A stretch of 64,000 nt of DNA from CAZMHJ01 sp046350635 (GTDB lineage Bacteria; Patescibacteriota; Saccharimonadia; Saccharimonadales; CAIOMD01). Shown here piece after piece: positions 1 through 7,607 of the stretch. Each line of letters starts with the position of its first letter. Position 1 is the stretch's first letter. Below the pieces are notes generated by a model, which worked only from the letters and a program-made list of their open reading frames with translations, was not told the DNA's origin and did no database searches. A program made the translations under genes and the position numbers. The DNA lies in contig JAXLZY010000003.1 of the NCBI GenBank assembly GCA_046350635.1, positions 1-64,000 on the forward strand, written 5' to 3'.

Positions 1-102
1 GTTATCTTTTTACCAATTGGGTTCGTGCTGTACCAGCTTGCACTGCGTAAGGGTGACGCCGAAGTGCCTAAGCACACACCAGACGCACATATAGACTTAT
101 AG
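1..102 (+). CDS. C-terminal end of an unknown, probably membrane, protein (partial)
   Basis: The frame beginning at base 1 stays open for 33 codons and stops with TAG at 100-102, two bases before xseA. The visible residues start with a hydrophobic stretch (VIFLPIGFVLYQLAL) and end in a short hydrophilic tail rich in Asp, His and Lys. This looks like the last membrane segment and cytoplasmic tail of an integral membrane protein, but the family cannot be named from so little. The tight junction suggests co-transcription with xseA. Confidence 0.5.
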   Translation, partial: VIFLPIGFVLYQLALRKGDAEVPKHTPDAHIDL

Positions 103-104
103 CC

Positions 105-1220
105 ATGGAACTAATCTATACTCCAACTGATTTTGTTGCGATTGCCAACCAGACACTTGATATCACGTTTGGTCTAGCCTACATAGAAGGCGAGCTGGCT
201 AATTTTAGAATTAGCAAAAACAAGTGGGTATATTTTGATTTAAAAGACGATAACGCCAAAGTTAGCTGCTTTGCGAGTATTTATGCGCTGCCAGGGCCAC
301 TCGAAGACGGTATGGTTGTTAAGGTTGCCGGTTCACCGCGTTTACATCCACAATTTGGGTTTAGTGTCACGGTACAGGCAATGCAACCGAGTGGTGAGGG
401 CTCGCTAAAAAAAGCATTCGATTTACTTAAAGCGAAACTAGAAGCCGAAGGCTTGTTTGATGAATCGCGCAAAAGAACCTTACCGTATCCACCAAAACGA
501 ATAGCACTTGTAACGTCGCTCGAATCAGCTGCTTACGCAGACTTTATAAAAGTGGCGTCAGCCCGCTGGCCGTTTTTACGTATCGACGCATATGACACAC
601 AAGTGCAGGGTGAATCTGCACCGGCGCAATTAGTAATGGCAATCTCTGCTGCTAACTCTGACAGCGAGTTGGCAGATGTATTAGTTATGACCCGCGGAGG
701 TGGAAGTGCAGATGATTTAGCCGCCTTTAATGATGAACGGGTTGTGCGTGCTATAGCCGCGAGCCGCATTCCAACACTAGTAGCTATCGGTCACGAAATT
801 GATGAGTCGTTGGCAGAGCTATGCGCCGACGTGCGTGCAAGTACCCCAAGCAATGCGGCAGAACTATTGGTTCCCGATGTGACGTACGAACGACAGTCAA
901 TGCAACATACGAAAGGGCGATTAGCTCAGGTGGTAAAAAGCCGAATAGCTATCGAGCTACAGCAAACACAGCAAGATAGAGCCCGTCTAGTCCACCAAGT
1001 TAAGCAAGTGCTGCATATCCAACAAGAATCTCTTGTGATGGCGCGCCATATCGTAAATGCATATAATCCTAATATTGTGTTAGAACGTGGGTATGCCTTG
1101 GTTCGCAAAGAGGCATCTTTCGTTAAGGGATTAGCCGATGTGAAGCCAGGCGACACTATCGAAGTAGAGCTAGCACGAGCCCATATTACAGCTAAAGTAA
1201 CAGAGGTAAAAGAAAGGTAA
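105..1220 (+). CDS. xseA: Exodeoxyribonuclease VII large subunit
   Basis: Catalytic subunit of ExoVII, which degrades single-stranded DNA from both ends in repair. The N-terminal OB-fold is visible (IEGELANFRISKNKWVYFDL, about residues 27-46), then the catalytic domain with VTSLESAAYADF, the RGGGSADDLAAFND block and IGHEIDESLAELCADVRAS-type core, then a coiled-coil region and a short C-terminal beta segment with RGYALVRK. At 371 residues it is shorter than the E. coli protein (about 456), mainly through a reduced coiled coil. xseB follows after 3 bases, so both subunits are co-expressed. The ATG at 105 lies 2 bases after the preceding stop and has no clear Shine-Dalgarno site. Confidence 0.95.
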   Translation: MELIYTPTDFVAIANQTLDITFGLAYIEGELANFRISKNKWVYFDLKDDNAKVSCFASIYALPGPLEDGMVVKVAGSPRLHPQFGFSVTVQAMQPSGEGSLKKAFDLLKAKLEAEGLFDESRKRTLPYPPKRIALVTSLESAAYADFIKVASARWPFLRIDAYDTQVQGESAPAQLVMAISAANSDSELADVLVMTRGGGSADDLAAFNDERVVRAIAASRIPTLVAIGHEIDESLAELCADVRASTPSNAAELLVPDVTYERQSMQHTKGRLAQVVKSRIAIELQQTQQDRARLVHQVKQVLHIQQESLVMARHIVNAYNPNIVLERGYALVRKEASFVKGLADVKPGDTIEVELARAHITAKVTEVKER

Positions 1221-1223
1221 AAC

Positions 1224-1430
1224 ATGGCCAAGAATGACTTTAACTACACACAAAAAAGAGCAGAGCTAGACGAATTACTCGCATGGTTCGAGCGTGGCGA
1301 CGTATCGGTCGATGAAGCTATTGATAAATATCAGCAGGCAGAAAAGTTACTTGCTGAACTCGAAGCTTATTTAGCAGATACACAGGCAAAAGTAGAAGTG
1401 CTTACCAAAAAATATGCAAAAGGTGACTAG
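1224..1430 (+). CDS. xseB: Exodeoxyribonuclease VII small subunit
   Basis: Small helical subunit that binds the coiled coil of XseA in large excess to form active ExoVII. The 68 residues show the family pattern: YTQKRAELDELLAWFERGD, DVSVDEAIDKYQQAEKLL and a C-terminal helix ending in lysines. Length is normal for the family. It sits 3 bases after xseA, and the next gene begins 6 bases later, consistent with an operon. Confidence 0.93.
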   Translation: MAKNDFNYTQKRAELDELLAWFERGDVSVDEAIDKYQQAEKLLAELEAYLADTQAKVEVLTKKYAKGD

Positions 1431-1436
1431 CGCTTA

Positions 1437-1931
1437 ATGATTATTTTCTGGATTATTGTATGCCTCGTGCTTTGTTTTGGGTTTGTTGTTTTAGTGGGAG
1501 CACCCTACGTGCCAACGCTTAAAGAGCAACAGCACGATGCACTTGATCTTCTCGATTTAAAAAAGGGCCAAACATTGTTAGAGCTTGGCAGTGGTGATGG
1601 CAGGATGCTAAGGGCGGCAGCACAAAGGGGAATACACGCTGTTGGCTACGAGCTCAACCCATTCTTAGTTATTGTAAGCTACATCGTTTGCTTTAAATAT
1701 CGCCATCAAATTAGTATTCGCTGGGGTAACTTTTGGCAAAAAGAATGGCCTATAACAGATGGAATCTATGTCTTTTTATTACAGAAATTCATGGCTAACT
1801 TGGACACTAAAATTACTCAACAATATGCTGGCAAAAAAGTCAAAGTAGTGAGCTACGCATTTGAAATCCCCGGTAAAAACCCAAATAAAAGAAAAGGCGC
1901 GCTTGCCTTATATCAGTACGGCCCCAAGTAA
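1437..1931 (+). CDS. Membrane-anchored class I SAM-dependent methyltransferase
   Basis: A 164-residue protein with one N-terminal membrane helix (about residues 2-24) followed by a short Rossmann-type methyltransferase domain. The AdoMet-binding motif I is clear (LLELGSGDGRMLRAAAQRG, about 47-65) and is followed by an acidic position after the second strand (GYELNPF). The substrate is unknown; the anchor suggests action at the membrane. It follows xseB by 6 bases and probably shares its transcript. The C-terminal half is short for the family, so the protein may be a reduced version of membrane-linked methyltransferases common in this phylum. Confidence 0.75.
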   Translation: MIIFWIIVCLVLCFGFVVLVGAPYVPTLKEQQHDALDLLDLKKGQTLLELGSGDGRMLRAAAQRGIHAVGYELNPFLVIVSYIVCFKYRHQISIRWGNFWQKEWPITDGIYVFLLQKFMANLDTKITQQYAGKKVKVVSYAFEIPGKNPNKRKGALALYQYGPK

Positions 1932-1969
1932 ACTTGTCTGTTGTCGTATAACTTGTTAGCATAAGAATA

Positions 1970-2710
1970 ATGCAACCAAATAATATGCAACCGTACGGGG
2001 GGCAGGTACCAGTACAAACTCCTCCGCCAAATATGGGGGTGCCCGTTCAACTGCCAAAAGACCAAAAACCAGTTGGTCTTATTGGTGGATTTGTTGTTAC
2101 TTTACTACTGTTCGTGGCAGCACTTGTTTTTGGCTTCTGGGCATTTGGGCAAATGCAAGATTACAAGAATAATTCAGATAAAAAATCTGCTGTAGCGGTA
2201 GCCGCTGCAAATGCAGAACAAAAGAAGACGCTCGATGCCGAATATGCCGAAAAAGAAAAGTCACCATTTACGTCATACACAAGCCCATCGCAGTTCGGTA
2301 GTGTTAAGCTTGTATACCCAAAAACCTGGAGTGCATATGTATCTGAGGGTAACGCAACCAATAACCCAGTAGACGGTTTCTTTAACCCGGCCTTTGTGCC
2401 TGATGTAGCAGGTGATAAAAATAGTTACATATTGCGTGTTCAGGTCAGTAGTACACCATATCAGGCGACTGTTAACTCCTATGCCGACAAAGTTAAGCAA
2501 GGAAAAATAACAGTCACTGCGTTTAAACCCGAACAAGTAAAAGATGCAACTCCGGGCGTTCGCCTTGATGGCCAGATTAACAATACAAAATCTGGGGCTA
2601 TGGTTATTTTGCCGTTACGAGATAAAACTCTTAAGATTTGGACCGAAAATCCAAATGCCTTAAATGATTTTAACAATACTGTCTTAAAAAACCTGACCTA
2701 CTCGCCATAG
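1970..2710 (+). CDS. Anchored protein with Pro/Gln-rich N-terminus, unknown function
   Basis: 246 residues. Residues 1-30 are rich in Met, Pro, Gln and Asn; one membrane helix follows at about 36-58 (GGFVVTLLLFVAALVFGFWAF), then a charged linker, then an outside domain containing SPSQFGSVKLVYPKTWSAYV and a PsbP-like pattern of strands (LRVQVSSTPYQ, GAMVILPLRDKTLKIWTE). The layout fits a cytoplasmic proline-rich tail, one crossing and an extracellular beta domain. I do not recognise a named family. The ATG at 1970 follows a weak -10-like sequence; no Shine-Dalgarno site is visible. Confidence 0.6.
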   Translation: MQPNNMQPYGGQVPVQTPPPNMGVPVQLPKDQKPVGLIGGFVVTLLLFVAALVFGFWAFGQMQDYKNNSDKKSAVAVAAANAEQKKTLDAEYAEKEKSPFTSYTSPSQFGSVKLVYPKTWSAYVSEGNATNNPVDGFFNPAFVPDVAGDKNSYILRVQVSSTPYQATVNSYADKVKQGKITVTAFKPEQVKDATPGVRLDGQINNTKSGAMVILPLRDKTLKIWTENPNALNDFNNTVLKNLTYSP

Positions 2711-2735
2711 CTTGGCTGTAAATTGTATAAAAATA

Positions 2736-2744
2736 TGGTATACT
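2736..2744 (+). promoter_or_regulatory. Extended -10 promoter for the kinase-like/receiver-like/recO group
   Basis: The sequence TGGTATACT is a TGn-extended -10 box. The same nine bases occur before mraY and, on the minus strand, before der. Transcription would start near 2751. A Shine-Dalgarno-like GAGGG lies at about 2759-2763, before the TTG start at 2770. Confidence 0.6.
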
Positions 2745-2769
2745 TTCTGTAACGAACAGAGGGTACAAT

Positions 2770-3468
2770 TTGGGCTATACAGAAATAACGCCCCTTGATG
2801 GGCTAAAACAAATATCACCACTGTTATTTGATATACAAACGCGCTTTTTACAGGTGCGTGCATTAGCTGAAGCATCCAAGGGTGATAAGTCTTCGTTACG
2901 AGAAATTGAACTATTAAGTAAACACGCGCTTTCTTCGCTCGATTACGCGTTATTTGCGGTTGACGCACTTCAAACAGAACTACCACTTACATCTGTATCT
3001 GCTGCCGCAGCCGCTCAAGATGTAGCGCAAGAACTATGGCAGTTATCTAAAACGTATAATGTAGAACTAGAACTTGATGTAACCAAGCGACTCGAGCCTG
3101 TATATGCAAACGAATCTGCACTTAAAGGGGCACTATTTGGGCTCGTATCGAGCTTAATAGTATCGGGGCAACCCGGCGAACGCCGTCGCTTGGTAATCGC
3201 CGCACAGCAAACCGCACCAAAGACCCAACGTTTAGGCGTATATTCGCCCGAAGAAATCATCGGTAATAGCACACTAAAGCAGGTACGTAGCCTGGCTGGC
3301 AAAGCACGCTCGGCAGCACCGGCAGAATTTCATAACGCAGCACTCGGGCTAGTTATTTCTGATCAATTAACACAAGCTCTTGGAAGTGAACTGCAAAAGT
3401 TTACGCATCGAAGGCAAAAAGGTGTTGGATTTTATGTGCCTATGTCGGCACAGCTAAGTTTGTTATGA
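2770..3468 (+). CDS. Degenerate histidine-kinase-like ATPase (GHKL) protein
   Basis: 232 residues. The layout resembles the DHp plus ATP-binding core of a sensor kinase: a helical N-terminal half (LKQISPLLFDIQTRFLQVRA), then an ATPase-like half ending in AALGLVISDQLTQALGS and GVGFYVPM, which match the G2-box region. Expected catalytic residues are missing: no H-box histidine is seen (LKQISPLL where HELRTPL is usual) and the N-box asparagines are absent (GALFGLVSSLIV). It is probably a pseudo-kinase or docking partner. There is no membrane segment. The start is TTG with GAGGG just upstream. The stop overlaps the next start by 4 bases (ATGA), so the two proteins are translationally coupled. Confidence 0.6.
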   Translation: MGYTEITPLDGLKQISPLLFDIQTRFLQVRALAEASKGDKSSLREIELLSKHALSSLDYALFAVDALQTELPLTSVSAAAAAQDVAQELWQLSKTYNVELELDVTKRLEPVYANESALKGALFGLVSSLIVSGQPGERRRLVIAAQQTAPKTQRLGVYSPEEIIGNSTLKQVRSLAGKARSAAPAEFHNAALGLVISDQLTQALGSELQKFTHRRQKGVGFYVPMSAQLSLL

Positions 3469-3842
3469 AAGCACTAATCGTCGAGCCCGATAGTGTTTTG
3501 GCTCGGCAATACCAAAAAGCGTTTACTGCAGGTGGGGTTGATACGCTCGTGGTTGGCGACGCCCAACAGGCAGTAGTTGCGGTAGATATGAACCGCCCAG
3601 ACGTAGTGATAATAGAACTACAGCTCGCTGGCCACAGTGGTGTAGAGTTTTTGCACGAATTCAGAAGTTACGAAGATTGGGCAGATATCCCGGTTATTGT
3701 GCACAGTAGTGTGCCAGAATACGCACTTGGAGCCGACCCGAAAATTTGGCAGCAATTTGGCGTGGTGCGTTATTTTTACAAACCTAAAACAACCTTGCAA
3801 CAACTGATAGGTGCAGCTAAGACGATTGCCAGTGAAAAGTAA
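3465..3842 (+). CDS. Stand-alone receiver-like domain with Asp-to-Glu change at the phosphoacceptor site
   Basis: A 125-residue CheY-like fold: ALIVEPDS (first strand), PDVVIIELQLAGHSG (third strand and loop), IPVIVHSSV (fourth strand with conserved Ser) and FYKPKTTLQQL (conserved Lys-Pro). The residue that should be the phosphorylated Asp is Glu51, and the acidic pair is EP rather than ED. Glu at this place often mimics the phosphorylated state, so the protein may be locked on or non-signalling (inference). No output domain is present. It is coupled to the kinase-like gene upstream and overlaps recO downstream. Confidence 0.75.
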   Translation: MKALIVEPDSVLARQYQKAFTAGGVDTLVVGDAQQAVVAVDMNRPDVVIIELQLAGHSGVEFLHEFRSYEDWADIPVIVHSSVPEYALGADPKIWQQFGVVRYFYKPKTTLQQLIGAAKTIASEK

Positions 3843-4524
3843 CACACCACAACATACACAAGGCATTGTGCTAGCACGAACAAACTATGCCGAAGCCGAT
3901 AGGATAGTGACGTTTTTAACACGTGATTTTGGTAAGGTGCGCGCTATTGCAAAAGGCGTCCGCAAAGAAAAAAGTAAACTCGCCGGTGGCATAGAACTTT
4001 TTAGTATTAGCGATATTGGTTTTGTGACCGGCAAGGGCGAACTAGGTACGCTTACCAGCACCCGCTTGGTAACGCATTACGATGCCTTTTTAAATAATCT
4101 GGCTAAAGTGGATTTTGCGTATTACGCGCTTAAAATGGTAAACACGTTTACAACTGACGACGCACCCGAAGAGTTTTTTATTTTGGTTCGTCAACTATTT
4201 ACAGCCCTAAACGAACCACGTCTTAGCGTAGAAGCAATCAGTGTATGGTGGAGTGTGCAATACAGTAATGTCAGTGGCCATGCGCTTAATTTAGAGCACA
4301 CGGTGGATGGTAATGATTTTGAGCCAGGTGCTACCTATATTTTCGATACCGACCATGCAGGCTTTGCAGATAACGAAAATGGCCAGTTTAGTGCCAATCA
4401 TATTAAGTATCTTCGCTTGGCACTATTGCACGGGCCGTTAGTGCTTGCCAACGTGCAAGGTGGGCAAGAGCTCGCCACGAGCATGGCGCCGTATCTTAAA
4501 ACCTTTGTCGAATACCAATTCTGA
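3832..4524 (+). CDS. recO: DNA repair protein RecO
   Basis: RecO helps load RecA on SSB-coated DNA in the RecFOR pathway. The N-terminal OB-fold shows TQGIVLARTNYAEADRIVTF and DFGKVRAIAKGVRKEKSKLAGG, then the helical domain. The usual C-terminal zinc-binding cysteines are not seen. I chose GTG 3832 (MKSNTPQ) rather than GTG 3811: it puts the OB-fold at the usual distance from the start and reduces overlap with the receiver-like gene to 11 bases. About 230 residues, normal for the family. Overlap with the previous gene implies shared transcription. Confidence 0.85.
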   Translation: MKSNTPQHTQGIVLARTNYAEADRIVTFLTRDFGKVRAIAKGVRKEKSKLAGGIELFSISDIGFVTGKGELGTLTSTRLVTHYDAFLNNLAKVDFAYYALKMVNTFTTDDAPEEFFILVRQLFTALNEPRLSVEAISVWWSVQYSNVSGHALNLEHTVDGNDFEPGATYIFDTDHAGFADNENGQFSANHIKYLRLALLHGPLVLANVQGGQELATSMAPYLKTFVEYQF

Positions 4525-4592
4525 TTTACGACTTTGAGTGGCAAAGTTGCGCAAACTCCTTTTTTCACAGCTTGCTTCGCAAGCGTAGTGAC

Positions 4593-4621
4593 CTACTTTT
4601 ACCTACCAGCTGTAAAAGTAG
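4593..4621. repeat. Inverted repeat, TACTTTT/AAAAGTA hairpin family
   Basis: CTACTTTTAC (4593-4602) and GTAAAAGTAG (4612-4621) pair perfectly over 10 bp around a 9-base loop. The same core recurs at 5055-5083 and 32353-32386. Confidence 0.6.
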
Positions 4622-5054
4622 GCAAAAGAGCCTCGGCACACCCCAAATGACTCTTATCTGATAGTAAAAGCTACATATCGCAAAAAGAACTCATGATTTC
4701 TTATTACTTTAAGATTGAAATCACTCAAACATCTTTTCGCCATGGACATGCTAGTTTTTACATCATCTAAATCAGTATTTAGAGTGCATGCCATTAGCAT
4801 CATAGCGTCCTATGTATTTATAGGGTCCGGGGCATCGGCTTAGTACAAGGGTTAATGCATTCAATGCGATTAAATGTGAGCATCAGCCATGCATATTGAT
4901 TTAGACATTGTGAAATCTATCAAGGCCAAGGCAAAAAGCATGCCCTGAGCTCCTATAGAAGACAACGAAGGGCCGACCTAAGGGAGTTATTTTGCGCTTT
5001 GTAGATTTTAACAATGGATAAGTATTTGCATGACTGCGCTCAGAGATTCTTTTG

Positions 5055-5083
5055 TTACTTTTCTGTTCGGCACAGAAAAGTAA
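5055..5083. repeat. Inverted repeat, TACTTTT/AAAAGTA hairpin family
   Basis: TTACTTTTCTGT (5055-5066) and ACAGAAAAGTAA (5072-5083) pair over 12 bp around loop TCGGC. It ends 11 bases before the def -10 box, so it could insulate or terminate upstream transcription, though no long T-run follows. Confidence 0.6.
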
Positions 5084-5094
5084 GGGAACTATTG

Positions 5095-5100
5095 TATAAT
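5095..5100 (+). promoter_or_regulatory. -10 box of def, leaderless arrangement
   Basis: A perfect TATAAT lies 8 bases before the ATG at 5109, so initiation about 7 bases downstream would place the start codon at or next to the 5' end of the mRNA. There is no Shine-Dalgarno site. The glyS start has an almost identical sequence from the -10 box to ATG. Confidence 0.7.
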
Positions 5101-5108
5101 TCCCTCAT

Positions 5109-5681
5109 ATGAGAGAACCCAAAGAACTTAGAAAAACTGTATTTGGAAACCCGATTTTGCGAGAAAAAGCCACAGAGCTTACTCCGGACGAAATAGTATC
5201 TGACGAAATTCAGCAGTTTATTGCAGATTTAAAGTACACCGTAGATAAAAAGAAATTGGGTGTTGGTATAGCAGCTCCGCAAGTGGGCAGGGGAATAGCG
5301 TTGGCTTTACTGGCCATTAAACCAACTCCAAACCGCCCCAACAGAACGGTTTTTGACAGAGTCATAATTAATCCAAAAATAGTTCTTGGTATTGGCGAAA
5401 AAGCATTAATGTGGGAGGGTTGTATTAGTTTTGCGTCTGGCACGAATAACGTTCCGTTCGCGCAAACAGAACGCTGGAAAAAGATAGAGGTAGAATATCT
5501 AGATGAGCAAGCTCAACTGCACCATGAAACATTAACTGGGTTAGCAGCTCACGTATTCCAACATGAAGCCGATCACCTGAACGGCACACTTTTTGTCGAC
5601 AGGGTAGTCGATCCATCTACGTTTATGCTTGCAAGTGAGTTTAGGAAAAGAATTCTACCAACACTTCCACCAGAGGAGTAA
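5109..5681 (+). CDS. def: Peptide deformylase
   Basis: Removes the formyl group from the N-terminal methionine of new proteins, using a metal ion in the cytosol. All three family motifs are present: GVGIAAPQVG (motif 1, GxGxAAxQ), WEGCISF (motif 2, metal-binding Cys) and QHEADHL (motif 3, HExxH). Length of 190 is normal. It has its own promoter immediately upstream and is followed by glyS with a separate near-identical promoter. Confidence 0.96.
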   Translation: MREPKELRKTVFGNPILREKATELTPDEIVSDEIQQFIADLKYTVDKKKLGVGIAAPQVGRGIALALLAIKPTPNRPNRTVFDRVIINPKIVLGIGEKALMWEGCISFASGTNNVPFAQTERWKKIEVEYLDEQAQLHHETLTGLAAHVFQHEADHLNGTLFVDRVVDPSTFMLASEFRKRILPTLPPEE

Positions 5682-5699
5682 TTTTTAAGCGAACTGCTG

Positions 5700-5705
5700 T
5701 ATAAT
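5700..5705 (+). promoter_or_regulatory. -10 box of glyS, leaderless arrangement
   Basis: A perfect TATAAT lies 8 bases before the ATG at 5714, the same spacing as at def. The stretch TATAATTACCTCATATG differs from the def copy (TATAATTCCCTCATATG) by one base, so this promoter-start cassette is duplicated. Confidence 0.7.
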
Positions 5706-5713
5706 TACCTCAT

Positions 5714-7006
5714 ATGAGTACAGATACAAAGATGGAAGACATTGTAAGCCTAGCTAAGCGCCGAGGCTTTATTTTTCAAGGTAGTGATGTATATGGCGGT
5801 ATTGCTGGCTTTTATGACTACGGCCCTTTAGGAGTGGCGTTAAAACGAAACATAACTAATTTGTGGTGGAAGATGTTTGTTGATAGCCGCGATGACATGT
5901 ACGGTATCGATGCCGCGATAATTATGAATCCTAAAGTTTGGCAGGCGAGTGGCCATGTTGATACCTTTACCGACCCACTGGTTGAATGTAAAGAATGCAA
6001 AGGCCGGTTCCGTGCCGATAAAATTGACACCAGCAAATGCCCGAACTGCGGCAAAGAAAATACTTTTGGCGAAGCTCGCCAATTTAACATGATGTTTAAA
6101 ACCACCGTTGGGCCTGTTGATGATGAATCTGCTGTTGCATACTTGCGGCCAGAAACCGCGCAGGGTATTTTTACAAATTATAAAAACGTGGTTGATACCA
6201 TTTACCCAGACTTACCATTTGGTTTAGCACAAATTGGTAAAGCGTTTCGTAACGAAATTAGCCCGCGCGATTTTATATTCCGCGTTCGCGAACTAGAACA
6301 AATGGAAGTAGAATATTTTGTTAACCCAAGCGAATGGGAAGCCGAATTTGAAAAGTGGCGCCAAACAATACATGCATGGCTCGATGCTTTGGGGCTCGAT
6401 AAAAACAAAGTCCACGAACTAGAAGTTGGCGATGGTGACCGCGCACATTACAGCAAGCGCACCATTGATTTTGAATACGATTATCCAATTGGTACCGAAG
6501 AGCTTTTAGGCCTTGCATACCGTACTGATTTTGACCTAACAAACATTCAGAACGCCAGCGGTAAAAGTATGGAATATGTTGTTAAAGGCAGTAATGAAAA
6601 GTTAGTGCCGCATGTAATTGAACCTAGTTTTGGTGTTGAGCGTGCTGTAATGGCAGTACTGTGTGAAGCGTATACCGAAGACGAAGTGAACGGCGAAAAA
6701 CGTGTGTACTTAAAACTGCCGGAACATTTAGCTCCCGTTAAATACTGTGTATCGCCACTGCTCAAAAACAAGCCAGAACTTGTTGCCAAGGCACAAGAGG
6801 TTTATAAAGCATTGCAAGCAAAACACGGCAACGTTATGTGGGACGATAACGGCAACATAGGTAAGCGCTATCGCCGCCAAGACGAAATTGGTACACCGTA
6901 CTGTGTAGTAATTGATTTTGAAACGTTAGAGGGTGACGGTACCGTAACCGTTCGCAACCGCGACACCACCGAACAAACCCGCGTAAGCATTGATCAACTA
7001 AAGTAA
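5714..7006 (+). CDS. glyS: Glycyl-tRNA synthetase (alpha2 type)
   Basis: Class II synthetase that charges tRNA-Gly. The N-terminal RRGFIFQGSDVYGGIAGFYD and YGPLGVALKRN, a zinc-ribbon insert (CKECKGRFRAD ... CPNCG, about residues 92-118), class II motif 2 (FRNEISPRDFIFRVREL) and motif 3 (EPSFGVERAVMAVL) are all seen, followed by the anticodon-binding domain (LAPVKYCVSPLL). 430 residues, close to the usual bacterial alpha2 enzyme. It has its own -10 box at 5700-5705. The symbol glyQS is also used for this type. Confidence 0.95.
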   Translation: MSTDTKMEDIVSLAKRRGFIFQGSDVYGGIAGFYDYGPLGVALKRNITNLWWKMFVDSRDDMYGIDAAIIMNPKVWQASGHVDTFTDPLVECKECKGRFRADKIDTSKCPNCGKENTFGEARQFNMMFKTTVGPVDDESAVAYLRPETAQGIFTNYKNVVDTIYPDLPFGLAQIGKAFRNEISPRDFIFRVRELEQMEVEYFVNPSEWEAEFEKWRQTIHAWLDALGLDKNKVHELEVGDGDRAHYSKRTIDFEYDYPIGTEELLGLAYRTDFDLTNIQNASGKSMEYVVKGSNEKLVPHVIEPSFGVERAVMAVLCEAYTEDEVNGEKRVYLKLPEHLAPVKYCVSPLLKNKPELVAKAQEVYKALQAKHGNVMWDDNGNIGKRYRRQDEIGTPYCVVIDFETLEGDGTVTVRNRDTTEQTRVSIDQLK

Positions 7007-7015
7007 TTTTTTTAA

Positions 7016-7594
7016 ATGCTAAACTCAGAAACGCTACACGAAAAAGTTGTTATTCGTAAGATGGTTGAAGCGGATGTAGAGGGTGTAATTCAAACGCAGC
7101 GTGAATCTTGGCGTCATACATATCCATCCCCAGAAAATGGTGTAACCAGCGAATGGGTTTTTGAACGTAGCGCTGGTTTTAGCACTGAGCGTGCTAATCA
7201 AATATTCGCAGAACGGAAAAATGACCCAAAATATCTTGATATTGTTGCCACGACAGCTGACGGTAATATTGTTGGCATGTTAAGAGGGGATAAGCACGAT
7301 AATTATTGTGAGCTCAAAGCAATATACGTTCATCCAAAATATATTGGATATCATATTGGCGGTATGCTAATGGATGAGTTTTTAAATTGGATTGACAGGT
7401 TTAAACCATGCAAACTTGAATGCGTGAGCTACAACGAGCGGGCAATAGGATTTTACGAACATTACGGATTCAAAAAAACAGATAAATTGCTACCAAAGTA
7501 TGCGGACGTTATGCCATCTATTGAAATGATTCGTCCCGCTGGCGTGGACAAAAAAGACAACGTAAGAATTTACAATAGAGATTTATTAACATAA
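7016..7594 (+). CDS. GNAT family N-acetyltransferase
   Basis: 192 residues with the GNAT core: VIRKMVEADVEGVIQTQRES (N-terminal strand and helix), ELKAIYVHPKYIGYHIGGML (motif A, acetyl-CoA pyrophosphate loop in altered form) and NERAIGFYEHYGFKKTD (motif B). The acceptor is unknown. The Q/RxxGxG/A loop is diverged (YIGYHIG), so activity should be tested. It starts 9 bases after glyS with no Shine-Dalgarno site and is followed by an MFS transporter. Confidence 0.8.
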   Translation: MLNSETLHEKVVIRKMVEADVEGVIQTQRESWRHTYPSPENGVTSEWVFERSAGFSTERANQIFAERKNDPKYLDIVATTADGNIVGMLRGDKHDNYCELKAIYVHPKYIGYHIGGMLMDEFLNWIDRFKPCKLECVSYNERAIGFYEHYGFKKTDKLLPKYADVMPSIEMIRPAGVDKKDNVRIYNRDLLT

Positions 7595-7607
7595 GCAGTA
7601 TCATTAA

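Larger units (their letters stand above)
4525..5108. other. Non-coding stretch with hairpins between recO and def
   Basis: About 580 bases without a convincing reading frame on either strand. It holds a short perfect hairpin at 4570-4584 (GCTTGC, loop TTC, GCAAGC), a 10-bp inverted repeat at 4593-4621, and a 12-bp one at 5055-5083 just before the def promoter. The middle (4650-5040) shows no recognised tRNA, ribosomal or riboswitch motif. It may be a gene remnant or a spacer; I cannot assign it. Confidence 0.5.
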
